A DNA stretch of 29,387 nucleotides from Pseudomonadota bacterium (GCA_023409795.1 JAEYQX010000242.1:1-29387), one strand, 5' to 3'. Numbered from the stretch's first letter, positions 17,247 to 24,799 are shown. The notes: generated by a model from the sequence alone, not told the origin. Numbers and translations: made by a program.

Positions 17247-17615
17247 TCAGGCTTTCGCCAGCGCCACGGCAATCCGGCTGAGGGCCTGGCGCACCAGGGG
17301 GTCGGCGATCTGGGCAAAGGAAGAAGCCAGGCTCCGGCCCTCCGCCGAGGCCAGGAGACCGGCCAGTCCGACCGGCAGGTCGGACCCGCCGGACCGCTCC
17401 GGAAACAGGTCCGCGATCGAGCAGTCCAGCACCTCGGCCAGGTGGAAGAGGCGCGAGGCCGAGATGCGGTTCAGGCCCTTCTCATACTTCTGGACCTGCT
17501 GGAAGCTGACGCCCAACTGGTCGGCCAGGGCTGTCTGGGACAGACCCCGCGCCTGGCGCAGCTGGGCGACGCGCAGGCCGACCAGCCGATCAATGTCCTG
17601 ACTATGGCGCGACAT
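17247..17615 (-). CDS. XRE-family transcriptional regulator (XRE-2)
   Basis: The 122-residue product has a Cro/CI HTH at ~10-65 (VGLRVAQLRQARGLSQTALA, recognition region VSFQQVQKYEKGLNRISASR), then a linker and a C-terminal helix LVRQALSRIAVALAKA. I take the ATG at 17615 because GAAGGG precedes it at the right distance; the upstream ATG at 17651 lies inside the GTTTC/GAAAC dyads and lacks such a site. The gene is a paralogue of XRE-1 and sits between XRE-3 and tsaB. Its upstream gap (17616-17684) holds several GTTTC/GAAAC half-sites, so autoregulation or control by XRE-3 is likely. Targets are unknown. Confidence 0.88.
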   Translation of the reverse strand: MSRHSQDIDRLVGLRVAQLRQARGLSQTALADQLGVSFQQVQKYEKGLNRISASRLFHLAEVLDCSIADLFPERSGGSDLPVGLAGLLASAEGRSLASSFAQIADPLVRQALSRIAVALAKA

Positions 17616-17644
17616 GGCATTCCCTTCACCCTTGCGAGCCCAGG

Positions 17645-17683
17645 GTTTCATGGAAACGATTTCGTTTCAACCAATTTGTTTCA
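17645..17683. promoter_or_regulatory. Overlapping GTTTC/GAAAC dyads upstream of XRE-2
   Basis: Two overlapping dyads are visible: GTTTC-ATG-GAAAC (17645-17657) and GAAACGA-TT-TCGTTTC (17653-17668, perfect 7-bp arms). A third GTTTCA follows at 17678-17683, two bases before the XRE-3 stop. The cluster covers 30-68 bp upstream of the XRE-2 start. The same half-site forms a dyad upstream of XRE-3 (18330-18343), so an HTH dimer binding GTTTC-type sites is a natural reading. Confidence 0.6.
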
Positions 17684-17684
17684 T

Positions 17685-18293
17685 TCAGTCGTCGAGACGG
17701 GCCACGACGGCCGAGACCGAGGCCACTTCGGCCCGGGGCAGCTTCTCGATCGACAAAAGGGCCCCGGCCCCGCGCACCACCAGCTCGTGGTCATCGGACC
17801 GGACATAGAGACGGGCCTTCTGGCTGCCGTCCCTCAGCGTCAGGATGCAGCCCTGGTCGCGACGCGGCCAGCGCCCCGGCACATATTCCAGCACCGTCCC
17901 GGCCGCCGCCCAGGGGTTGAGGTCATCCGTCTCCAGCCGGAACCGGCAGCGCGTGGGGGGCGGGGCCGCCTCGAAGCCACGCCCTTGCGCCGCAACGCCT
18001 GCGGGGGCCGAAGCCGCGCCGGACACCACCGCCGGGGAGGGCATCTCGCCCACCAGCAGGGCCAGGTCTTCGGGGGTCGCATCGAGGGCCGCCGTCAGGC
18101 GGCGCTGGACATCAGGCCGGAACAGGCCACTGCGTCGCCCGGCCTCGTAAAGGCCCCATCCCTGGCTGGACATGCCCAGGCGCCGCCCGGCCTCGGCCTG
18201 GCTCAGGCCGCGTTCGCGGCGCAGGCGGGACAGGGCGTCGCCAAGCGCCCGGACCTGGGCACCCGCTTCATCATCGGCAGAAAATCGGGCCAT
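17685..18293 (-). CDS. XRE-family regulator with degenerate S24/LexA-like C-terminal domain (XRE-3)
   Basis: This 202-residue protein has an XRE HTH at ~14-70 (ALSRLRRERGLSQAEAG, SSQGWGLYEAGRR), an Ala/Pro/Gly-rich linker (~85-112) and a C-terminal domain (~115-202) that looks like the beta-rich S24 peptidase / LexA-CI sensor fold: T-D-D-L-N-P-W, then GTVLEYVPGRWPRRDQGCIL, then EVASVSAVV. Active S24 proteins have D-S-M-x-P with a nucleophilic serine; here the matching stretch is D-D-L-N-P (residues 123-127), so the serine is Asp and self-cleavage is not expected. It may be a dimerisation or ligand domain. It lies between the Nfu gene and XRE-2 and has a GTTTC dyad upstream. The assignment of the C-terminal domain is by eye and moderately certain. 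Confidence 0.8.
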   Translation of the reverse strand: MARFSADDEAGAQVRALGDALSRLRRERGLSQAEAGRRLGMSSQGWGLYEAGRRSGLFRPDVQRRLTAALDATPEDLALLVGEMPSPAVVSGAASAPAGVAAQGRGFEAAPPPTRCRFRLETDDLNPWAAAGTVLEYVPGRWPRRDQGCILTLRDGSQKARLYVRSDDHELVVRGAGALLSIEKLPRAEVASVSAVVARLDD

Positions 18294-18329
18294 GCCCCAT
18301 CATGCCCGAGGCCGCGGCCCCATGATAGG

Positions 18330-18343
18330 GTTTCATGTGAAAC
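18330..18343. promoter_or_regulatory. Perfect dyad GTTTCA-TG-TGAAAC upstream of XRE-3
   Basis: GTTTCATGTGAAAC has perfect 6-bp arms around TG and lies 37-50 bp upstream of the XRE-3 start. It shares its half-site with the dyad cluster upstream of XRE-2. Its right edge abuts the hairpin that probably ends the Nfu transcript. Confidence 0.6.
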
Positions 18344-18362
18344 AGGGGCCGGTCAGCCCCTG
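18343..18362 (-). terminator. Possible terminator after the Nfu gene
   Basis: CAGGGGC (18343-18349) pairs with GCCCCTG (18356-18362) around a 6-nt loop, starting 7 bp past the Nfu stop. On the minus strand the stem runs into TTTCAC, a short T tract. The tail is weak, so partial termination is more likely than a full stop. Confidence 0.42.
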
Positions 18363-18368
18363 AGGCCG

Positions 18369-18926
18369 TCAGATGACCTGTTCGACGCTGGTCACTTCGG
18401 GAATATAGTGGCGCATCATCTGCTCCACCCCGGCCTTCAGCGTGGCCGAGGACGACGGACAGCCCGAGCAGGCCCCGCGCATCCGCAAGCGCAGCACGCC
18501 CGTCTCCTCGTCGAAATGGTCGAACAGGATGTCGCCGCCATCCTGGGCCACGGCCGGACGCACACGGCTGTCGAGCAGGGCCTTGATCTCGGCCACGATC
18601 TCATTGTCCTCGACGTCCGCGGCCATACCGCCGGACCCTTCGCGGACCAGGGCGGCACCCGAGACAAAGTGGTCCATGATGACCGGCAGGACCGCCGCCT
18701 TCATCTGCGACCAGTCGGGACCGCTGGCCGCGCGGGACACCGAGATGTAGTCCGCGCCAAAGAAGACCCCCTCGACGCCTTCCAGTTGGAACAGGGCCTC
18801 GGCCAGCGGCGACTGGGTCGCCTCGTCGATGGTGCGATATTCCAGGGCTCCCTGGGGCGCGACCTCGCGCCCGGGCAGGAACTTCAGGACATTGGGGTTC
18901 GGCGTCGGTTCGGTCTGGATGAACAT
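18369..18926 (-). CDS. NifU-family Fe-S cluster carrier (NFU1-type, Nfu_N + NifU C-terminal domain)
   Basis: The 185-residue product has an N-terminal Nfu_N domain (MFIQTEPTPNPNVLKFLPG, ~1-90) and a C-terminal NifU-like domain (~105-180) with the cluster-binding pair Cys153 and Cys156 in GACSGCPSS. This two-domain form is that of mitochondrial NFU1 and alphaproteobacterial homologues rather than E. coli NfuA, whose N-terminus is an A-type scaffold. Nfu proteins pass [4Fe-4S] clusters to enzymes such as aconitase and lipoate synthase. It lies downstream of the UspA gene by 64 bp, on the same strand as gdhZ. Clients in the window could include AcnA, AcnB and MiaB, which is inference. Confidence 0.94.
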   Translation of the reverse strand: MFIQTEPTPNPNVLKFLPGREVAPQGALEYRTIDEATQSPLAEALFQLEGVEGVFFGADYISVSRAASGPDWSQMKAAVLPVIMDHFVSGAALVREGSGGMAADVEDNEIVAEIKALLDSRVRPAVAQDGGDILFDHFDEETGVLRLRMRGACSGCPSSSATLKAGVEQMMRHYIPEVTSVEQVI

Positions 18927-18990
18927 GGGGCTCAGATGCGCCCTGGAAGCGCGCGGTTCAAGGGGGAAGGGGCGAAGGCCGCGTCCCGGG

Positions 18991-19458
18991 TCAGGCCAGG
19001 TCGGACAGGTCTTCCTCGCTCAGGTCGCCCGGCACGATCGTCACCGGCAGCTTGCGCCCGCTGAGGAAGCCGCCCTGCTTCAACACCGCCGAAACCAGGG
19101 GCCCGGGCCCCCTCGCACCGGCCCCGGCCGCCAGGACCAGGATCTTGATCTCGGGGTCGGCCTTGACCGTCTTGCGGATCGCGTCCTGGGCATCGCCTTC
19201 CTCGATGATGAAGATGGCGGGGGCACCGGACAGCTCGGCCGCCTCCTCGCCGATGCGGGCCAGGAGCGCCTCGGCCTCGGCCCGCTGCTGGCGGCGGATC
19301 TCGTCGCGCACGCCGGACCAGTGCTCGTCAGAGCCATCGGGCAGGGCGCGCAGCAGGACCACGCGGCCATTGGTCGAGCGGGCACGGCGCGTGGCATAGC
19401 CCAGGGCCGCCTTGAACTCGGGGCTGTCGTCGACAACGACCAGGAATTTTCTCGGCAT
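18991..19458 (-). CDS. Universal stress protein (UspA family)
   Basis: The 155-residue product has the Usp alpha/beta fold: KFLVVVDDSPEFKAALGYA at the N-terminus, a long amphipathic helix rich in Glu/Ala/Arg (~50-75), EEGDAQDAI in the middle, then IKILVLAAG and a LPVTIVPGDL C-terminal strand. The ATP-binding loop G-2x-G-9x-G-(S/T) is not clearly formed in the AGAGARGPGPLVSAV region, so nucleotide binding is uncertain. GAGG precedes the ATG. It lies 122 bp downstream of gdhZ and 64 bp upstream of the Nfu gene. Its exact role is not known. Confidence 0.88.
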   Translation of the reverse strand: MPRKFLVVVDDSPEFKAALGYATRRARSTNGRVVLLRALPDGSDEHWSGVRDEIRRQQRAEAEALLARIGEEAAELSGAPAIFIIEEGDAQDAIRKTVKADPEIKILVLAAGAGARGPGPLVSAVLKQGGFLSGRKLPVTIVPGDLSEEDLSDLA

Positions 19459-19522
19459 GGGCCTGCCTCGTCTTGGCGATGCAAAGGGAGAAGACCTAGC
19501 GCGAAGAGGCCCCCAACGCCAA

Positions 19523-19550
19523 GGGCCCGCTGACGTTCGCCAGCGGGCCC
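19523..19550 (-). terminator. GC-rich hairpin after gdhZ
   Basis: GGGCCCGCTG (19523-19532) and CAGCGGGCCC (19541-19550) form a perfect 10-bp stem with an 8-nt loop, 30 bp past the gdhZ stop. No clear T tract follows on the minus strand, so it may protect the mRNA 3' end or end transcription only partly. Confidence 0.5.
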
Positions 19551-19580
19551 CCGGATGTCGTCCTGGCTGTCAGAGGGAGA

Positions 19581-22500
19581 TCAGCCCTCCAGCACCGAGC
19601 GGATCACCCCATTGGCAATGGTCAGCTTGGCGAATGTCCAGCCCGAGCCGGAGGCCTCGATCTCGTCGACCGAGGCGCGCAGGGCCTCGACCTCGGCCAG
19701 GCGACCGCCGATCCAGGCGTCGACCGCCTGCTCGGCCGTTTCCTCGGTCGAGCCGGTGGCCTCGGCCGAGACCCTGGCCACGCTGCGGGTCAGCTGGATC
19801 TGCTCGGCCATCAGGTCCTGGATCAGGCGACGGACCGCCAGGCGGTCGAAGTGGTCCGCCGAGGGCACCGACCCGGCCGCCACGCGCAGGCGGTCGAAGT
19901 CGAAGGCGGCACCGACCTGGTGATAGAGGCGGGCCATGGCCGGGGCGCTCCAGCCCAGCTCGGTGGCCAGGTCGCCGATGTCGGCCGTGGCCACCATCGG
20001 GCGCAGCATGGCGATGTCGCGGGCCAGGTCCTCAGGCGCACCCAGCTCGATGAAGGACCGCACGCGACCCTCATAGCGCGACTGCTCATAGCGCGACAGC
20101 ACCGCCGGGCCCGCGGCCCGCAGGGCATCGGCCGCCGGCCGGTAGGCGGCGATCATGCTCGACACCGTCGTCTCGGTGCGGGCCGCGCGACGGGCCAGCC
20201 AATAGGTCTGGCGACGCAGGACCATGGCGATCTCGGCATAGAGCGCCGTCTGGGCCTCGGCCGGGATCTTCAGGTCAAGCGCCGACACCGCCTTCCAGGC
20301 CTCGTCCAGGCGGAAGACCTGTCGGGCCGTTTCAAAGGCCGTGACCATGGCCGCCGTGTCGCATTCCGCCGCCGCGCGCAGGCGATCGGGGAAGGTTGCG
20401 CCGGTCATGTTGACGATCTCGTTCGACAGGACGGTGGCGATGATGTCCCGGCGCAGGCGGTGGGACTTCATGTCCTCCTCGAAGCGGGCCAGCGGGGCGG
20501 GGAAGTATTCCACCAGCATCTTCTCGAAGAAGGCATCATCGGGGGCCGACGAGGCGACGACGGCGTCGAACAGCTCCAGCTTGGAATAGGCCGTCAGCAC
20601 GGCCAGTTCGGGACGCGTCAGGGGCGTGCCCTGCAGCTTCATCTCGGCGATGCGGGCATCATCGGGCAGGTATTCGACGGCCCGGTTCAGCTTACCCTGG
20701 GCCGACAGGTGCTGCATGAAGGCCTGCTGGGCGTCCAGGGCCGCGGCACCGTCCGCCTGTTGCAGGGTCAGGGCCAGGGTCTGGTCATAGTTGTGCGCCA
20801 GCACCTTCAGCGCCACCTCGTCGGTCATCGACTTCAGCAGCTCATTGCGATCCTCGGCCTTCAGGCGGCCCGAGGCGATGGCACCACCGGTCAGGATCTT
20901 GATGTTCACCTCGTGGTCCGAGGAGTCCACGCCGGCCGAGTTGTCGATGGCGTCGGTGTTCAGGCGCACGCCCGCACGGGCCGCCTCGATACGGCCCAGC
21001 TGGGTGGCGCCCAGGTTGGCCCCTTCGCCGACCACCGCCGCGCGGACCTCGCCGCCATTGATGCGGATCGCGTCATTGGCCTTGTCACCGGCCTGGGCAT
21101 TGGTCTCGCCCGCGCCCTTGATGTAGGTGCCGATGCCGCCGAAGTAGAGCAGCTCGACGCGGGCCTTGAGGATGGCCTGCATCAGCTCGAACGGCGTGAC
21201 CTCGTCGGCCTCGATGTCCAGCATGGCCTTGATCTGGGGCGTCAGGGTGATCGACTTGGCGCTGCGCGGGAAGACGCCGCCGCCTTCCGAGATCAGCGAC
21301 TTGTCATAGTCCTGCCAGGTGGTGCGCGGCGTCTCGAACAGGCGCTTGCGCTCTTCCCACGACTTGGCCGGATCGGGGTTGGGGTCCAGGAAGATGTCGC
21401 GGTGGTCGAAAGCCGCCACCAGCTTGATGGCCTTCGACAGCAGCATGCCGTTGCCGAACACGTCGCCCGACATATCGCCCACGCCGGCGACGGTGAAGGG
21501 CTCGGACTGGATGTCCTTGCCGATCTCGCGGAAGTGGCGCTTGACCGCCTCCCAGGCACCGCGAGCAGTGATGCCCATTTCCTTGTGGTCGTAGCCGGCC
21601 GAGCCGCCCGAGGCGAAGGCATCGTCCAGCCAGAAGCCGTAGGACTGGGACACGCCGTTGGCGATGTCCGAGAAGGTGGCCGTGCCCTTGTCGGCGGCGA
21701 CCACCAGATAGGGGTCGTCACCTTCCCAGGCGATCACATTGTCAGGGCGCACCGGCGCACCCTCACCGACGATGTTGTCGGTCACGTCCAGCATGCCGGA
21801 CAGGAAGGTCTTGTAGGCGCGGATGGCTTCGGCCTGCTGGGCGTCGCGGTCACCACCGACCGGAAGCTGCTTGGGATAGAAGCCGCCCTTGGAGCCGACC
21901 GGCACGATGACCGAATTCTTCACCTGCTGGGCCTTCACCAGACCCAGGACCTCGGTGCGGAAGTCGTCGCGACGGTCCGACCAGCGCAGGCCGCCACGGG
22001 CCACCGGGCCAAAGCGCAGGTGCGCGCCCTCGACGTGCGGGGCCCAGACGAAGATTTCGCGGAACGGCTTGGGCAGCGGCATGTCCTCAATCTCGCGCGG
22101 GGCGATCTTGATCGAGATGTGCGGCTTGGGCGTGCCGTTGGCATCGGCCTGATAGAAGTTGGTCCGCTTGATCGCGTCGACCAGGGCCGCCAGGCGACGC
22201 AGCACCCGGTCGTGGTCCAGGCTCTTGACCTCCTGGAGCAGGGCCTTGATGTCGGCGTCGATGCGGGCGACCTCGCCAGCGCGCGAGGCAGCGTCGCCGC
22301 CCCTGGCCGGATCGAACTTGGCCGCGAACAGGGCCAGGATGGCGCGGGCCACGGCCGGATACTGGATCAGGGCCGCTTCCTGGACCGCCTGGGACGGATC
22401 AAGGCCGGTCTGCTGGCGATAGCGGGCCAGGGTCCGCACCAGGGCCGCCTCGCGCCAATCGATGCCCAGTTCCAGCACCAGGCGGTTGAAGCCGTCGCTC

Positions 22501-24437
22501 TCGGTGCGCCCGGCCCAGACGGCGGCAAAGGCGGCCTCGAACGGGGCCTTGATGTCGGCAAAGCTGAGCGCCTCGCCGCGCGGGTCTTCCAGCAGGAAGT
22601 CGTGGATGAAGATCGGGTCTGCCCCGATCGTGCGGATCACGTGGTCCGACTCCTCCAGCGTCTTCAGGCCCATGTCCGCCAGGATCGGCAGGACGTCCGA
22701 CAGCGGCACGGCCGCGCCACGGCGATACAGCTTGAAGCGGAACTGCAGCGGGGATTCCGCCTCGGTGCGGAAGGCGCGCACGGCCACCGACTGGGCATGG
22801 ATGCCGTCACCCACCGAGCCATCGTTCAGGCGGTCGAACTGGTTCAGGTCGGCCACGGCCTCGTCGGCATTGTAGCGGGCCCGGTAGGCCACGCCGAAGC
22901 CCTCGGCCCAGCGGGCGCTGGTGGGGCCCACGGCGACCTCGTCCACCCCGGCCTTGCGCAGGGCGGTCTCGATGCGATCGATCCAGCTGCGGCCCGCCTC
23001 GGCGACCTCGGCCTCGACCTCGCGCAGGTCAGGGTTCAGGTGGTTGCCCGGCTCGACGCCGATGATGAAGTGAACGCGCGTCAGCGGCTGGTCCGACAGC
23101 TGCGGATACCAGGCCGAGACCCGACCACCCCAGGCCCGGGCCAGGATCTGGCCGATGCGCTGGCGCAGGTTGGCGTCGTAGCGCTCGCGCGGGACAAAGC
23201 ACAGGACCGAGACGAACCGGTCGAACGGGTCATGGCGCGTGAACAGGCGGATGCGCGGGCGGTCATACAGGTGCAGGATGCCCAGGGCATTGCGCAGCAG
23301 GTCATCCTCGCTGATCTGGAACAGCTCGTCGCGCGGATAGTTTTCGAGGATGTTCTTCAGGCGCTTGTAGTTGTGGCTGCCAGCAGCCTTGCCCGCGCGG
23401 GCCAGGGCATTGAGCACCTTGCGCCGGATCAGCGGCACTTCCTTGGCCATGCGGTCATAGGCCTCGGCCGTGAACAGGCCGACGAAGCGGGTCTCGCCCG
23501 AGGCCTTGCCGTCCGCGCCGTACCGCTTGACCCCGACATAGTCCATGTAGGCCCGGCGGTGGATACGCGAGCGGATATTGGCCTTGGCCACGGTCACCGG
23601 CTCGCTCAGGTCCATCTGGCGACGCATGGCCTGGGTCAGGACGGCCGGCTCGGAGGCGCGGCGCAGGACGCGGCGCTCGGGGTCACGGAGGATGCCCAGG
23701 CCGTTCTCGGACACTTCCAGCGGGGCCTCGGCGGCATAGCTGCCGTCGTCCAGGCGCGGATAGGCATAGTCGCGCGCGCCCAGGAAGACGAAGTGGTCGC
23801 TCTTGGCCCAGCGCAGGAAGTCGATGTTCTCCTGCAGGACTTCCGGGTCGATGGCGGCCGGCGGGGCCTGCTCCAGGCGCAGGACCGCATCGCGCATCAG
23901 CTGGACCATGGCCCCGTGGTCGGCCACGGCCCCGTGGACGTCGGCCAGGGTCGAGGCAATGCCTTCGCCCAGGGCGTCACGGCGCTCCTGGGGCAGGGAG
24001 TCGATGATGACCATGATGATCGAGGTGCGGGCACCGCCCGCCGTCTCGACGACCGGGTGATACAGGGCGCGAACCGTCACGCCGGCATCGGCGATCTCGC
24101 CCAGCACACTGTCCACCAGGAAGGGGGCGTCGTCCTGGACGATCAGGACCTGGTCATAGCCGATCGAGCCCTGGGCCGAGGCCAGCGGGCGCACGGTGAC
24201 CTGGGCCGGCTCGCCCGCCTGATGCCCCGAGGCGGCCTGCCAGGCCGAGGCGAAAAGGCTGGCCAGGTCGTCCACGCCGAGCTTGCCGGTCTCGTCGGCG
24301 TCATAGTCGTCGAAGGCCTGGGCCAGGAACGAGCGTTCGGCCTCACCGGGCGGGGTAGCGACAATCTGCGCATAGGCCGCCTCCAGCGCCTCCAGAGTGG
24401 CTGGGGTGGCGGGAACGGTGCGCGACGCGGCGGACAT
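19581..24437 (-). CDS. gdhZ: NAD-specific glutamate dehydrogenase, large 180-kDa class (GdhZ-like)
   Basis: This enzyme oxidatively deaminates glutamate to 2-oxoglutarate with NAD+, feeding carbon into the TCA cycle. The 1618-residue length fits the L_180 class. The N-terminal ~500 residues are the ACT-containing regulatory part (YDQVLIVQDDAPFLVDSVL near 95-113). The catalytic core has GGLRWSDRRDDFRTEVLGL and KNSVIVPVGSKGGFYPKQ around residues 815-850, and the NAD-binding VGDMSGDVFGNGMLLSKAI near 980-1000. No frameshift is visible. In Caulobacter the homologue GdhZ also acts on FtsZ and links metabolism to division; whether this one does is inference. A 409-bp upstream region with two large dyads suggests regulation. 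The Shine-Dalgarno is weak (AGAGTC). The symbol is borrowed from Caulobacter. Confidence 0.97.
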   Translation of the reverse strand: MSAASRTVPATPATLEALEAAYAQIVATPPGEAERSFLAQAFDDYDADETGKLGVDDLASLFASAWQAASGHQAGEPAQVTVRPLASAQGSIGYDQVLIVQDDAPFLVDSVLGEIADAGVTVRALYHPVVETAGGARTSIIMVIIDSLPQERRDALGEGIASTLADVHGAVADHGAMVQLMRDAVLRLEQAPPAAIDPEVLQENIDFLRWAKSDHFVFLGARDYAYPRLDDGSYAAEAPLEVSENGLGILRDPERRVLRRASEPAVLTQAMRRQMDLSEPVTVAKANIRSRIHRRAYMDYVGVKRYGADGKASGETRFVGLFTAEAYDRMAKEVPLIRRKVLNALARAGKAAGSHNYKRLKNILENYPRDELFQISEDDLLRNALGILHLYDRPRIRLFTRHDPFDRFVSVLCFVPRERYDANLRQRIGQILARAWGGRVSAWYPQLSDQPLTRVHFIIGVEPGNHLNPDLREVEAEVAEAGRSWIDRIETALRKAGVDEVAVGPTSARWAEGFGVAYRARYNADEAVADLNQFDRLNDGSVGDGIHAQSVAVRAFRTEAESPLQFRFKLYRRGAAVPLSDVLPILADMGLKTLEESDHVIRTIGADPIFIHDFLLEDPRGEALSFADIKAPFEAAFAAVWAGRTESDGFNRLVLELGIDWREAALVRTLARYRQQTGLDPSQAVQEAALIQYPAVARAILALFAAKFDPARGGDAASRAGEVARIDADIKALLQEVKSLDHDRVLRRLAALVDAIKRTNFYQADANGTPKPHISIKIAPREIEDMPLPKPFREIFVWAPHVEGAHLRFGPVARGGLRWSDRRDDFRTEVLGLVKAQQVKNSVIVPVGSKGGFYPKQLPVGGDRDAQQAEAIRAYKTFLSGMLDVTDNIVGEGAPVRPDNVIAWEGDDPYLVVAADKGTATFSDIANGVSQSYGFWLDDAFASGGSAGYDHKEMGITARGAWEAVKRHFREIGKDIQSEPFTVAGVGDMSGDVFGNGMLLSKAIKLVAAFDHRDIFLDPNPDPAKSWEERKRLFETPRTTWQDYDKSLISEGGGVFPRSAKSITLTPQIKAMLDIEADEVTPFELMQAILKARVELLYFGGIGTYIKGAGETNAQAGDKANDAIRINGGEVRAAVVGEGANLGATQLGRIEAARAGVRLNTDAIDNSAGVDSSDHEVNIKILTGGAIASGRLKAEDRNELLKSMTDEVALKVLAHNYDQTLALTLQQADGAAALDAQQAFMQHLSAQGKLNRAVEYLPDDARIAEMKLQGTPLTRPELAVLTAYSKLELFDAVVASSAPDDAFFEKMLVEYFPAPLARFEEDMKSHRLRRDIIATVLSNEIVNMTGATFPDRLRAAAECDTAAMVTAFETARQVFRLDEAWKAVSALDLKIPAEAQTALYAEIAMVLRRQTYWLARRAARTETTVSSMIAAYRPAADALRAAGPAVLSRYEQSRYEGRVRSFIELGAPEDLARDIAMLRPMVATADIGDLATELGWSAPAMARLYHQVGAAFDFDRLRVAAGSVPSADHFDRLAVRRLIQDLMAEQIQLTRSVARVSAEATGSTEETAEQAVDAWIGGRLAEVEALRASVDEIEASGSGWTFAKLTIANGVIRSVLEG

Positions 24438-24457
24438 GATGAAGACTCTGGCAGCAC

Positions 24458-24496
24458 GGCGTTAAGCCGCAGGATTTGCACCCTCACCTTAACGCC
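24458..24496. promoter_or_regulatory. Spaced inverted repeat in the gdhZ leader
   Basis: GGCGTTAAG (24458-24466) and CTTAACGCC (24488-24496) are perfect 9-bp reverse complements 21 bp apart, 21-59 bp upstream of the gdhZ start. It could be a pair of operator half-sites about three helical turns apart, or an mRNA hairpin near the start codon. The TTAA cores recall CtrA half-sites, but the TTAA-N7-TTAA spacing is not met. Confidence 0.5.
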
Positions 24497-24553
24497 ACTG
24501 GCGCATCTGGCTAGGCCATCCGGGGGCGTAAAAGGCCGGAATTCCTATGTGCA

Positions 24554-24569
24554 GCGCACCATGTTGCGC
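24554..24569. promoter_or_regulatory. Near-perfect 16-bp palindrome upstream of gdhZ
   Basis: GCGCACCATGTTGCGC pairs with itself at seven of eight positions. It lies about 117-132 bp upstream of the gdhZ start. Size and symmetry suit a dimeric repressor or activator site; the regulator is unknown. Confidence 0.38.
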
Positions 24570-24694
24570 CAAAAGCCCAAAGTTAGGTGAGTGATGATCG
24601 CTACAGGCCGATATCGCGCAAAGAACGCCCCATTTTAGCCTGATTTACCCTGGGCAAAGTTTCTTCGGCGGTAGGGAAGGCCCAGAATTGAACA

Positions 24695-24723
24695 AGGCCG
24701 CCGGGCGATGCGCTCGGCGGCCT
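24695..24723 (-). terminator. Probable terminator of the AI-2E-family gene
   Basis: AGGCCGCCG (24695-24703) and CGGCGGCCT (24715-24723) form a perfect 9-bp stem with an 11-nt loop. On the minus strand it is followed by TGTTCAATTCT, a fairly T-rich tail. It lies ~125 bp past the AI-2E gene stop and before the gdhZ promoter region. Confidence 0.6.
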
Positions 24724-24766
24724 GCTCAGGCCCATCGCAGGAGGGGGAGGGAGCGACGGGCAGGAA

Positions 24767-24799
24767 GCGGCGACCGGGAGGGGGAGGGGAGGTCGCCGC
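24767..24799. repeat. Hairpin with a G-rich (G-quadruplex-like) loop
   Basis: GCGGCGACC (24767-24775) pairs perfectly with GGTCGCCGC (24791-24799). The 15-nt loop is made of G-runs of 3, 5 and 4 separated by single A's. A second purine block with runs of 5 and 3 G's lies just upstream (24741-24752). On the minus strand, the likely transcribed one, the loop is C-rich. Confidence 0.6.

Noticed and set aside
24458..24496. CtrA binding site at the TTAA cores upstream of gdhZ
   Set aside because: The TTAA elements are inverted-repeat cores 27 bp apart, not the TTAA-N7-TTAA arrangement. Kept only as a dyad of unknown reader.
19851..24590. Very long open frame on the plus strand opposite gdhZ (over 1500 codons)
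   Set aside because: It mirrors gdhZ codon structure in high-GC DNA, has repetitive His/Gly/Arg/Gln-rich translation with no recognisable domain, and gdhZ itself is unmistakable. It is a shadow frame.
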